Below, in pieces: positions 26,679-39,700 of a stretch of 64,000 nucleotides of DNA. Under the pieces are notes generated by a model. That model was given only the letters and a program-made list of their open reading frames with translations. It was not told the DNA's origin and ran no database searches. The stretch covers positions 1-64,000 of the forward strand of contig JABVXV010000117.1 in the NCBI GenBank assembly GCA_013365325.1. Direction: 5' to 3'. Origin of the DNA: Dipetalonema caudispina. Its lineage: Eukaryota > Nematoda > Chromadorea > Rhabditida > Onchocercidae. Each line of letters opens with the position of its first letter. Positions within the stretch are counted from its first letter, which is position 1. A program made the translations under genes and the position numbers.

Positions 26679-27515
26679 TTATCGCGATTTCCTGTTCAGC
26701 AAACTCAATGATCGTGATCGAGAATTTTTGCTCAATGGAAGTGTGGATCGGGCAGATATTCGTTGTGCAGAGGAACTTCTTCCCCCTGAACTCATTTTTC
26801 CGATCGAATAGCTGCTATTTTTAACGTCGACATTATTTCGTCCTGTTGTTCCGATCTGATGCGATTCCAGAAAGACTGATATAGCATTTTGGATTGCTTC
26901 CTGAATATGTACAGCTGCTAGAAATGCTAATTCATCCACGCTCCGGTTCGTTGCTAATGGAATACTAACTGATGACGGTGCTAGGAATTTACTTTCCCGA
27001 ATACTGATCGGTGGCCGCGATGGTGGATTGCATGGTTTAGTTCCTGCTTTTACATAAAAATACTTTCGATCTCGACGACTTATCTGTTGTTTCTCCATCT
27101 TTGAGATCCAACCGCCAATTTCATAAATTTTTAGCAATGCTCCGTGTCGACGCCATGGATTTGGACGTGACCGTTCTACGCGTTTCTCATAGGTTCGGAA
27201 ATGTCCGAGAATTGGTAATTCGAGTACATTTTGCGTTTTTTTCCACATAATTTTTGTACCATGGATATGTCTCATTCCTGGAAGCTTTGCTGCTTCCATG
27301 TATTTCTGGCCGATGATATCGTCATTGAAAAAGAACGATTGCGATAGATGATTTTTTGACAGTGATTTACCCATGGCAGTATTCTCTGCACTGTCCTTCG
27401 ATGGATGATCAATCAATTTCTCTTGCGATACAGATATTCCCGTAATTAAATCTTCACCATTATCACCGGTACCTACTATGCTAGATTCTGATTCCGATGA
27501 AACTCTTCTCGGCAT
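26679..27515 (-). CDS. intronless 278-residue protein of unknown function
   Basis: One uninterrupted frame from the ATG at 27515 to the stop at 26679-26681. The N-terminus is Ser/Glu/Asp-rich (RRVSSESESS). A middle part looks folded and basic: GQKYMEAAKLPGMRHIHGTK, LGHFRTYEKRVERSRPNPW, GGWISKMEKQQ, DRKYFYVKAGTKPCNPP. A helical piece follows (VDELAFLAAVHIQEAIQNAI). The C-terminus is Ser/Arg/Lys-rich (KNSRSRSLSLLNRKSR). No signal peptide or membrane segment. I recognise no family. Lack of introns is odd here, where other genes have 8 or more exons; a retrogene or a germline-type gene is possible. Codon use and length make a chance ORF unlikely. Confidence 0.72.
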   Translation of the reverse strand: MPRRVSSESESSIVGTGDNGEDLITGISVSQEKLIDHPSKDSAENTAMGKSLSKNHLSQSFFFNDDIIGQKYMEAAKLPGMRHIHGTKIMWKKTQNVLELPILGHFRTYEKRVERSRPNPWRRHGALLKIYEIGGWISKMEKQQISRRDRKYFYVKAGTKPCNPPSRPPISIRESKFLAPSSVSIPLATNRSVDELAFLAAVHIQEAIQNAISVFLESHQIGTTGRNNVDVKNSSYSIGKMSSGGRSSSAQRISARSTLPLSKNSRSRSLSLLNRKSR

Positions 27516-30500
27516 TTCTTCGAAGCAGTAGGCAACCGTTCGTCAGCCAGGATTCGTAAAAAATAATGTCCTGTGGTATCAATATTGTCTCTCATAATTT
27601 ATTCGATGACATTTGTTACATAAATATTTGCATAATGATTTGATATTTAGAAGGATGTTAGTAATAAATAGAACTTTAAGACAGATTGCACGTACTTTAA
27701 AAGTTTATCCAATGAACTGGTGTGGGAAAGGTCAATCGCAGGATGCGGAAATCAAACTAGCAGGTGTAATAACAATTTAATGAATGTAGTCGAGATTAAA
27801 TTCAACAGAAATTTATTGGTTTGAGTGGCATTTGATATCTTGAACTCATTTTAATATCAAAACTTGAGGTGATCAATTACAGAAGTTACACTTTAAGTAC
27901 ATGCAAAGGATAGCAAATATATTAGAGAGAAGAATAGATGAAGCGAAATTAATCGATTTTAAGATATTTATAGAAATTCAAGAAGCAGTAGATAAAGTCT
28001 ACAATGGAAATTAATGGACTGATGGAGAATGAAGACTCATTTTTCCTTCTTATCCATCATTACATTGTCAGAAATGAATCATCACAAAGTAAATTTCATT
28101 TTGATCAATCTAAAATTAATTCTTCCATATCTTCCAATCACAAGATGCTTCTCGAGATGCCCATTATGAGTAGTATTGTTTCGGATAGTTACACGCACAT
28201 ATGCAAAGTCGATGTTATCGCTGTATTTAATGTTTTTAATGATTGTTGGAAAAATGTCATCGAAATAGGTTCGCATTGTGAAAAAATTCGATATGTAACT
28301 AATGAAATAACATTTATTTAATATACTAATTAGTTCTTCAGATATTACTGTGATTTTTGATTGTTTAGCGAGAAATGTCTGCTATGGATAGTGTTACCTT
28401 TTGTGGATCACAGTCGAGGATCAAGCTTGGAATACGAGCAGAGTTATTTCAGATTCTTTTGTACCTTTATCACTTTGGATATTTTGAAGAAACTTTGATT
28501 AATTACCGATTATTACTGATTCCACTTTTAAACTGCATAATAATCAGGAAATCTTTCAGATTGTCTGCTCACATGGAAATCAAATATCTCCCATTAGTAC
28601 ATTGATAACATTCCGGTAGTAGAATACACATTTTAAAGCAAATTTAAAACCAAAAGAATAACTTTAAAATGTGACATATTATTCTGAAAAAGTAGTAATA
28701 GTGGATAATTTAGGTACAAATTGAAATGCAAAATTGTAATTTTAAAACTGAAAATAAAACGATGTAATTTTATTACTATAATCAAATGATTATAGTGCCT
28801 TAAATGTTATTTTACATTCCCTTAAATAGTTACACGGATCAAAAATTCTAAAGAAATGAGGGATTTTTAAAATTTTAAGATAGTGATTATCAGTGCAGAA
28901 TTTAATCACTGAAATGAGATGTTCCCATTTGCAAAGAAAACACTGATAATAGTTTTGTAATGTAAGGTATTTTCAGTTGCCAATTACTTTCATCTCGTCG
29001 TATTCTTTTTCTGATCCCAGCAGAATCTTACAATTTTAACTTTGTTGTTGAAAAAAAAATGTCAATTAAACTAGAACATTTTAAACTCTTCGATGATTAC
29101 TTCTACTCATCTGAAGATTAGAAGGAAATCGGAGAGGATTGATAATTGTCATCAATTTCCCCGCGTTGTTACATCAAAATTGTCAGAGCAAAACATTTAG
29201 TTGAGCGAAACCAAACTCAAATATTCTTTAGTATGCCATTTTTCAAGGTTGAAACTCATTCATTGTTTTATCGATTTCTACGAGAAGTTGTCATTGAGAG
29301 AGTCGTAGGCAGAGCAATCATATTTCCAAAACATTCTACTTTTCAGAACAGATTCGATCCCACGAGAATGATATTGCGAAGATTGAGGAATGTTAGAAGG
29401 ACAGAAAATTATAATCCATAAAAAATCGAATAAGAAGTGTGAAATGATGATTTCTTTGTTTGAAAGAGTAAATAAAAATAAGTATAGGATGGAGAGGATA
29501 AAGGTTGAAGAAAAGTAATTAAAGGTAAATAAGCGAACAGTAAAATATTTGAAATTATTTGGGTTGGGGTGGGAAGAGAGTAAACTCTAAGAAATTTCAT
29601 TAAGTTTGTGTCATATTTTCTGCAGAGCAGACGAATGAGAATTTCAGGTGACAATGAAACACTTCCTGATTCATTCATTCCTCACTTCCTTTCATTTTTC
29701 ATTTTAATTTTATTCAATTTTTTCCAACTTCTATGTAACAAAGTCACCGATACTATTAAGGAGATAAAATAGAAGTTGTGAATAGCGATGGAAGAAAGCT
29801 TTTGAAGGGTAAGAGAGAGAGAGAGTAGAAAAGAAGAGAAAAGAGATAGATGATGGTTATGAGGCAATAAAAATGGAAGTCCAGAAAGTATTTTTTTACT
29901 TTTTTTCATCATTAATTTTTATGTTAATTACAAACTATTCATGAATAATTGGGTGTACAAATCGATAGATCGATTTACAATTAAGTAATTAGAATGGATG
30001 AAGTTTTTTTCAAAAGAGAAAGTTTATTCAAATTTTATTTTAAATAAACGCCTTTTTTCAGCTTAGCTCTCAATTCGATCGATGTTTTCATGCCAACTTA
30101 CCTGCTCAAAAAATAATACAGACGCCTTTGTTCATGCCCTTGCGCACTAATTTTAACTATTCATGCATTTTTTTTACAGAAGGTATGTTAACAAATATAT
30201 TTTTTATTACAAAAGCATTGAAAATTAGTCTTATTCTCAAAAAAGAAAAAGAAAGAAGAAAAATCCATTCATATTAACCATAAACACTTCAAAACGATTA
30301 ATAACATTTTGCATCTGAATCCCTCATTTTGAGACAATTTTTTTTTTATGAAACAAAGCATTTCTCAAAATTTAAGTCTTAGCACTAATTTACAAACTTA
30401 CTGACTGTTAGAAAGCATTGCTTAATCAAACAAACAAACTTAGAAAACGCGAAGAGATCAAGTTTGTCCTTTATCAAAATGAATTGTGCACAATTTTGAT

Positions 30501-33500
30501 GCATATAATAGGCTTGCAAAGATATTAAATGAATTCACTGAGCCTAAGCTAGACCAGATGGTACCGATTGTTTAGAAAAATGCTTAGGAAATTTAGGTTA
30601 GTAATTATGAGAGCTGTATCGGCCTATGTTTATTCCTTTCTTAATCTTTCTGTCCACATTTAAACTGAGGAAAAGTTTGGAATGGAAGAAATTACCGAAA
30701 GAGTACAAGACGTTGAAAGCAATGTTGAAATATTGTTAAAGGGTTGAAACTCGCATTTATTACAGATTAAATTTCAGTTTATGATTCAACATATTTCAGG
30801 ATGGGAAAGGAATTCACTACCAGTCATTTCATTATTATTTTGATTCGACAGGAAAAATGGTAATATGAAGAGAATGAAAAGAAATGAGAAAAAGATTTTG
30901 GAGTTCATTTTTGAGGACGTCGGCAAACTGAAAGGCGTCTTTTGAGTCAAATATGATTACGTAGTTCCGGTTCAGTATTTTTTACTTCTTATTGAAAAAG
31001 TAAATTTACAATTACTTTCAAATTTTTAAAAACTCTCCTATCAACATATAAGGAAGTTCTTTCTGAAAATCGCTGTACTTATGGTGAAGAGTAAATCAGT
31101 TATAAATTGATTTTATTATGGTTACAATTTTAGCAGATTTGAATAAGTGAAACAATTTAACAGTGTTGAGTAGAAAAATTGAGTATTATTGCTATTTTAA
31201 TTGCTTTTTTTTTGTGTTTATTTGTTTATACATTAGTTTAATTTTTTTAAAAAAAAAGCATTAGTATATTTGTGAAGTAATTGTGTCCTAAAAATTTTTA
31301 AATTAAAAATACGCTGAATAAATTTTGAAATTTGTCTATGAATAAGGATGAGAATAAAGTAAAGAGAATAGAATTATTATTTACTATTTTATAAAATCGT
31401 TCATTCCCAATGATCGATGATTTTGTTGCCTAGCAGAGAAAGGGCCGATAACTGTTGTTGGTATTGGAGCACAACAATATGATTCCATTGCAGCGTTAGT
31501 TGAAGGTGGAGTCTCTCACTGTCATGACCTTCGCAAACTGACCTTTTCTGCCCATTATCACACTTCCCTCATTTCATCTTTTCCAGACTTCTTCTCTGAC
31601 GTACTCAGACCAGAAAAATATACATCTGTCTTTATCTTTTTTTTTCCAACTTTCCCGCATTTTGCGAATTTCAGAAAACAGTTTCAAACTATTATTGTAA
31701 AGAATTTAACACTTTCGTGTTAAATTCTAAATTCAACTGTTCGCTCTTCGTCAGTAAATTTTAAATTAATCAGTCATCTATAGTGTAAAATTTTTCGTTA
31801 ATTTAAATTCATTACGTCGTTTTCCTACACATTGAGTGAATTTTTGTATCAGTAAAAGCTAATCTGTCATTTCCGAAGGTTATTATATTTTCATCTACCA
31901 CCAAATAAGTCTTAGGTAAATTAAAATTACAGCCAATAAAACAATTTGCATAGCGATTTATTTTTGATATTAACCGAGCATTATTGCTTCTCTTCAACGT
32001 TCTCAGATAAACTCGCCCTTAACGAGTTGGATAATATTGGAACTCATAAGCAATCTTTCTGGTCACTAATTATCCTTTTCATCACTGCATGGTTGAAATT
32101 TCGAAGGAAGAGCAATGTTTTGTATTATTCTTTTCTTCGTCAATATGATTCATGATTGCCTGTAAATGCAATTAAAGATCGGAAAAAGAGGAATGATGGG
32201 TGGGGTTTGTCAATTTGAGGCGAACGGATTCAACTGTAATTTAAAGACATCGGATAGATTTCACCTTGAGAAGTTCTTTCCATTTCCTCTTCACCTATCT
32301 AGAATCCACTTATCACTCATATGACTATTTCATTTCAATACATTTTAAGTCTGCTTTAAACTGTAATTTCAATTCTATATGGTACTATCTCATTTCCGTT
32401 TTAATGAAGCACATCCTTCCTTAACATTTACTGAGATGATCAGTTAACTTTTCGGTTTTCACATCTCCAGCAGATTTTTAAGAGGAAAATATTATTTCAA
32501 GAAATGAAGCAATAAGAGATTGTAACGATAGGGCGGGAAGGTAGAATGATTGCTGTACATTCAGCTGGCAGCAGATGCAGCTACGATAATACATAAGTAA
32601 GCGGCAGCAGCAACCGTCGTAACTTTGTTTCAAGAATTGTTACATGCCGTTAACTTCTTATTTTCTTGATTTTGATATTATTCGATTAATTTCTCTTTGA
32701 TTTTTACTTTGAAATTCAGAGATTTCAGTTTCGTTCTCTACTTCAAAAATATTTTCATTTGAAATTTTGTGAGATACGACTAGAATTTTTGTTTGTATTT
32801 CATTACTATGCAATGAATTGAAATACGCTTCAAAGAGTAATGAGTATTTTTGACGATTAAAATGCGCAATAATGTGTGAGAAAGATCTAAAATACAAAAA
32901 TTCACCTTTTTTTCCTCTCACTGACAATTAAAAATTTTTCCAAATACTTTATTGAAGAGGAATTAGTCAAATCAATTTTACGAATGCTAACATGACTAAA
33001 TGCAATCTTTTCAAACATTGAGATTTCTAAAGTTGGAAAAATTTCTGCTAATTCCCCAGATGGATTCCCTTCAAATTAAATCAAATTTCACCTGCTCAAT
33101 ATATCCTCTCGTTCAATTCTCATAAAACTTCTTGCATTCGGGAATACCAAAAGATTTGCACCCCTTAGAAATCAATCGTCATCTTTATCCATGTAATTAA
33201 TAACTAGTGAAACTTCGTGCTGCTTGCATGTAAGTTATGCTATACTGCAATTTCACTCAGCCCATCTCTACCCTTCCGCTTTTAGCTCACTTCTCCTTAT
33301 TTCCCTTTCATATGTGGCCGTCCCGTCATTGTCCCTTTCAGCTATCTCTCTCGTCCAGGCTTTTCTCTTCACAAATATTTGTTTGATTTGCATATCGAAT
33401 ATGTTACAATGATCTGTGATCCTTCCATTTCATCCTGTTGATTATATTCATCCTTCTTCTACCAAATGTATTATCATACAACAAAGCTTGAATTATGGCA

Positions 33501-33759
33501 ACTTGGTCGTAAATTATTTTTGACTTTTTGATTCCTGTCAAGTTTGGAATTGTTCATTTCTGATGGACAGTAATCATCCCCGCATGGTTGTCATTTTTGG
33601 ACAATATTTCCTTTTCTTTGTTTCTACCGGAAATTAATCTGATATCCTGATAAAGAAGAATGAACATTCCAGTGATTTGGAAAATTATTTCCTCCGGTAT
33701 ATTTAATCCTCTGTTTTCCTCTTTTCCCTGTTCGTGTGATATCTGAGCTTATACGTGGG
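27516..33759. other. 6.2-kb intergenic region, no convincing gene
   Basis: Lies between the starts of the intronless gene (minus) and the phosphatase (plus). Contains short open frames near 28004-28321, 28375-28605 and 29146-29421 without homology or splice support, a small GA tract near 29812-29825, a purine-rich tract near 30240-30262 and a 12-bp hairpin at 31701-31728. The phosphatase promoter presumably lies towards its right end. Confidence 0.5.
31701..31728. repeat. 12-bp perfect inverted repeat, 4-base loop
   Basis: AGAATTTAACAC at 31701-31712 and its reverse complement at 31717-31728, separated by TTTC. Located about 2 kb upstream of the first phosphatase exon; no T-run follows, and no function is evident. 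Confidence 0.7.
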
Positions 33760-36700
33760 ATGTTTTATTATCGTATACCATGTACTGTTTGCTCATCGAG
33801 AACGAGATCTCTCGGTACAGCAAGCAGTTCTACCATCACTTCTGGTACTTCTGCTTCAGCTGATGAGCTTCGTCTTCGTCAAGTAAATTACAGTTGCAGG
33901 TAAAGTGCATTTTCTGAAATATTTAGGAAATTTTGCAGTATTTTTCATTACAATTCCTTTTACTTCCAAAAACACTTTTTCATTAATGTTATAAATGTTC
34001 AGCTATTTAGTATTATTCGTGCGCTTTCTTCATTCCCAAAAAAAGTCTCATAATTATCAAATTACCATCATTAATATGAGTCATTAATAATTAGTACTTC
34101 GACTCACTAGTAAAGGGGTAGATATGATGATAAGGTTATCAGTGTCGTAATTACAGCAGTGAGCAGCTATCCACTTCACTCGGAAACGAAATGCTGCTAA
34201 TAGGAAACGATCTGCGCTTCTCTTTTCCTCCTCCATTCCTATTCTTCCCTTATCTATCGATCTAATGCTACACTTCCTTTGTATCCCTCTGATTGAAGGC
34301 CAAATCCTTTGACATCGAATACTAAAATGCCTAACACTTCCAACAACGCAAGGTCTTACTAAAGTTCGATCACTTTTTTATTTGCATTATTCTGAAAGCA
34401 AATAAATATTCCTGTCAGTTATAGCATTCCGGTTAAATTAAAAGCTTAATATGATTCGATGAAATATCGGAACGATCATCGTCCATAATATACTTGAATG
34501 AATAATAACCTCTCATATTATTTAACAGTGATAATAACGTTCATTGATAAAAAATTAAATTTCTATGCAAAATTTAGTTTTTGGTAACCGAATTAGGTCA
34601 GAAGGAAGATGAAATACTTCTATATGAAATAACTGTTTAACGAATTTTCTCAATAATTGGATGGATGTAATTACTAACACACTACAAGAAAGATTCCTTT
34701 CCCTTACATGAAGAGATAATGAATGTGAAAATTCTACATTTATTTAATTCCTTTCTGGAAAAGTGGACCAGAAGATTGAAATAAAGCAATCCTTTCGATC
34801 TAAAGCTAAAAAATCTCGACTTTAAATGTTGATGATGGCAGATAGGACTTGGCCGTAAAATGTAACATATGGATTGGCTTTCAACTGTTCTAGAACTCTT
34901 TTTAAGGTAAAGTGATAAGATATGGTAAGCACTGGTAACTTGCATTATTTTAAAAACTGCATAACTGTGCATGAATGTCCACAAAGGGAATTTTCTTGAA
35001 GCTCTTAAAAGAAAGATATTAAGTTAAAGATATTAAATTAAATCTTCTGCTCTGCAAATTGATTATGATATAACCAATGGTCATGGGAAGAATGCTAATA
35101 CTCATCTCAATTGTTATACTAATCAATTTTTAGCCAACAAATTAGTAGCTTATATTTCCTCGTTTAGCCTTAGCTTTCATCAAAATATTGGCGTAGGTAG
35201 AAAAAGAGGGAAGGAGAGAGTTTGAATGGTCGTTGCTAAGGCCCGGGTTAGTGTTCCTTCGCTCATAGGTTGTTCTTCCGATCTATATACTCAAACACAC
35301 TGGTCATCTCTCTCAATACTCACATAATATTACTATTCATTCTTCGAATCATTTGATAGTACTCTAAAATCGAGATGCTGTCCACAAATTTATGAATTCC
35401 AATTCGATTTCTTTATTCTTTGATAATTAACTCTTCTGCTTGAAACTTATCCATCCAATTTTATGATATTGCATAAATATTGAAGAGAAGAGAGAAATGA
35501 CAGCACCATTAAGGAAAATCCCTTCAGTCATCCATTCGACGACGACTACTACTGCTACCACCACCATCACTATCATTGCTACTGCTACTCATTCAATTTA
35601 TATCTGAAGTATTCTACAAGTAGAAGGAGATGTGATAATTGATTCGCCGTACAAAAAATTATGAACATCTGTGAAATTTAATAGGAAATTGAAGATAGGA
35701 AAGCAAAAGAATCAAGAATTATAGTTGATATTAAGAGGATCTGATGTATAAGCCGAATTCTGAATATTTCAATTTCTTTCCTGGTCACTCTCATTTTAAT
35801 TTCTGTATGTGAAAAAAGGAACAACTTTTTTATAGTTGATTTTGTGTGTGAGAAGTGATTAGCAATGATGCAGGGAAATGATGAAATGGGACATATCGTA
35901 TGGGGGTGAACCATTACCGGTGTGGTAGGTAGTAGTAGGGTTGACGGCCGCCATCTGAAGTTAGTTGTCGTATTGTACCACTGAGGTGCTTAACCATCCA
36001 TCCATCCATGTCGTTTGTACGTTCTTGCCGATTTTTATTCACTTTTTCCGCTTCTTCCTTTCCTCCGATGATATATTGCCGAAAAAGGTTGGTAAATTGA
36101 TTATAGTACCTGAACAGATTGTTCAATTCGTTTTTACTACTTGCTCTTCATTACGAGGACACTTATGTTTATTGATCTTATCTTTAGAGAAATTTAGAAT
36201 TCCGTGAAGTTACGTTATTCGTCCTGAAATATTTATCTACTATCACCACTTTTACCATCATTTTCAGTGGAAATTATGGTTATCCACCAACACTGTCTAT
36301 TATCATCATCTATGATAATAATATCACTTAGTACATCAGCTTCTGATCGATCTGAAAGTAAATATAATAATAATATGAAGTGAAGAAATGATAATATAGC
36401 AGGAGAAATAATGGAGTAGTACTTGTTACAACAAATATCCATTATTGACTCTTTTTGGTCATACCATATCTTCATCACCGTCAGTATCATCGTCGTCGTT
36501 GTCGTCCGCGATCGCTGTAATGCGATACAGCTGTCGATAGTAAGCAAACCAGCTGGTACGCTTATTAATCATACATTTCTGCAAAATAATTTTAGCCTAA
36601 CACTCAATAAACCCTCTAATCCATTGTATTAGGAGCGCCACGGTCTTAAGATACCCTCATTTTCCCGTGGATACAAGATATATTCTTATCCTTAAAACCA

Positions 36701-39700
36701 TATCATCATTATGCTTTTCGTTTCATTCATCATCACATTTCCATTTATTACTCTTTTTTTTCTTCGCGAGAAGTTCTTACCATTATGTCCGATAATACTT
36801 TGATCCATTTTTCTCATATCAGCATTGCTTTGATATGTCGCATTTCATTGCATTTTGTATACCAGCAATTATTTCATTTCTAAAGGTCATCGTAACAGTC
36901 AATTCACCATCGGACTTTTACATTTTATTAATGTTTTTTTTTTTCTTCTTCAATAATGCACGAGCTTATCATTGTTTTTATTGATAATTTATGGAACATT
37001 TCATTCTTTTTCAATTACTCATATCCTATTATTCCTTCTTCGATCCCATTTTTATATTACTTCATACTAATTGTTGTCAGCGATTGGAATTCGTCGAGTG
37101 ATGAAAAAAAAAAGTTTAGGCTAAACAGTTGTTCACCTTGTTGTGCTCTTTGTACTAATTAGCGCTGTTAAGCTTTTGTGTACTTTTGGAACCGACAAAA
37201 AGCGTAATATCTGATGTGCCTTCGTCCAGCAGATTCAACACATCATAAAGCTTTTATTGCGGATAGTCGAATGATTGATAACTTCTCAACGATAACCTTT
37301 ATCATTGGTAATGACCACCTGCATAATTATTGTTACTACTACGACTGTTTCTGATACTGTTAATTACTAATTAATGTAAAAGCGTAGTGATCCCTTTTTT
37401 TGTTATTTGCAGCAGTGCATGTATTGAAACTATTTTGGGGAATTGTTACTTTGGTTTATATACAATGCGATGTTTAGTAATTTTCTTGTCATGTTCTTCG
37501 AATCACAGTAATTTTCGATAATGGAACTCGTTTTTTGAAAATTTCTTTGGTCCCAGCACATTTTTTTTTTTTTTTTTTTTTTTTGCGAAAGTTCAATATT
37601 GCTTTCCTCGTCAACTTATTTCATTTTTTTTCATTTCTTTTTGTTGAAAAGTGAAAAATTCAGATGAAGGAAAGCCGGTTCGGATATGTTTCTTAATGTG
37701 TAATAAAAACAATAATGATTCTGGTACGGAAAAGGTGCATCTGGCTGATTCTCAGAAGAATATTTCTATTTTGCAAAATTGAAAAGTTGCTAACCAATAA
37801 TAAAGATCTGTTTTTTTCTTAATTGAAATTACAAATTCAGATTTTGTAACTTGGTTACGATTTAAAAGTATTTTATTGTTATCTCTCTACAATCATCCAT
37901 TTAAAACAAACTTCTCATTATTTCTCTTCAAAAAGTACTTTTTCTCTCTTAATGTATTAATTCTTCTCCTCCCTTCTTTTCTTCAATTTCTTTCTTTTTT
38001 TTTTTGTTTTCACTTGAGATATAAGCAAAATCTTTAATGGAAAAATTTTCAGTGTGCATTGCAAAAATCAAATTTTTCATGAAGAATAACCATAGTCATT
38101 AGGATATCTGATGATGTGCGGTAATTCCCAAAGTGCTCGCAAATATTGTTCGGCCTAGATTGAACTAAGTCCCTTTTCATTTTTTTAACTACAATTGAAA
38201 CACACGAAAGATCATCAATTATTCATTTTATAAAAAGTCTTGCTCTGAATTTCTACCAATCTTTGAAGTGTACTAAGAATTTTGAATAGGAAAGAAAAAG
38301 TAAATTTTATTACTGAAGCAAAACTTTCGAAAGGCTATATTTCTTCAAATTTGGAATTACCTAAACTTCAAAACTATTTTGACATGCTTTGAACGTATTA
38401 GTTTAATTTCTGATTCTCACTTTATATCGAGATATTTAGTTTAATTTTTGTGGCGAATTTGCTATAGGCAGCTTTGGATGTGCAAAAGCTCACAAACCAA
38501 TTATCATTTCCTTCACGTGCTATTTTTGAAATGAAAAAAAAAAAAATTTCTTCAATTCCTTTAATGTTTCGAATATTTTTTCTTTAATTTTAGAGTGCTT
38601 TTGCAGCTGAAGCCATTAATTAGCAAAGTTACTTCCATGTGCCTTTTGCATATATTTGCGAATTTCAACTTATCGAAATTTTTTAATGCAAATTGTCTAT
38701 TACAGCGATGAGGAGGGAATGATCAAGTTCGGTTCGGGCAGCTACAGTGTTCGGGAATCGGAAGGATTGAATCCGCAAAGCTTAACATTCCCGGTCCGTA
38801 CAATTTCCTGCACCGTCACATTCTTGGATAACACTGAACGAAGATTCGAAATTGAAGTTTGTTTTACTCATTGCTTGTTGTTAAATTAAAATCTTTGAAT
38901 TAAAAGTCCATAACAGTTTTCATTCGGATTTTAGAGAATAAAAAATAAATGAGGTTGAAAAGTATCTGGACTCTTTTAGTAGTATAGCAACATTGCTTGG
39001 CTTTACTCTTGTGATAGGCTGAGTACTAGAACTCGTCCCTAGGCGCAATTTGTCATGCTGTCGAAAAATTTAGTTCATTGTTAAACTTCCATACATTCCT
39101 TGTTGAATCGAAAATGTTGGAAAACTTGACAAGAAAATGGAAATAAAAGGTTTATTTCTTGAGGGGAAGAATTTCAAATGTTTCAGTAGGGTTCAGAAAT
39201 TAGATTTCATGTTCCATTTCTGAACAATTTATGAAGCATGGAAACAAATGCATTTTCTTTTATCAATCGATTAAATTATTCCATTTGTTTTTTATTGAAA
39301 AATAGTAAAACTAAATAATGTTTCATCGAAAATTTATTATTTGCGCTATGAACGTCAGTAGAAGGTTACGCTCGATAAAGGAAGACCTTGAATATTTCGA
39401 ATAGAAAGTGCTGATGGGAATCTGAAGGGTACACCAGCCATTCATGCTCTTCAGATTCCCATCCAAAATTTCCAATGGTTTTCCTGATCAACTACCAACG
39501 AGTAGATAGATTGCACGTATTGCTTACTACACCAGTTGTGAAGTCGGGTAAAAATAAATCACAATGTTCGGATAAAAAGTAAGGATAACTTGGCAACATA
39601 ATAGCAAATACATAGGCGGAAATAGTTTAAGAAGTAGAAATTGATTCGGATCCAGTGAGTACTTCAGGTACTATCCGAGTAGTAGTCGTATTATTGCAAT

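Noticed and set aside
28004..28605. Two plus-strand frames of 105 and 76 residues in tandem
   Set aside because: No homology recognised, no convincing donor or acceptor joining them, and composition like the surrounding intergenic DNA.
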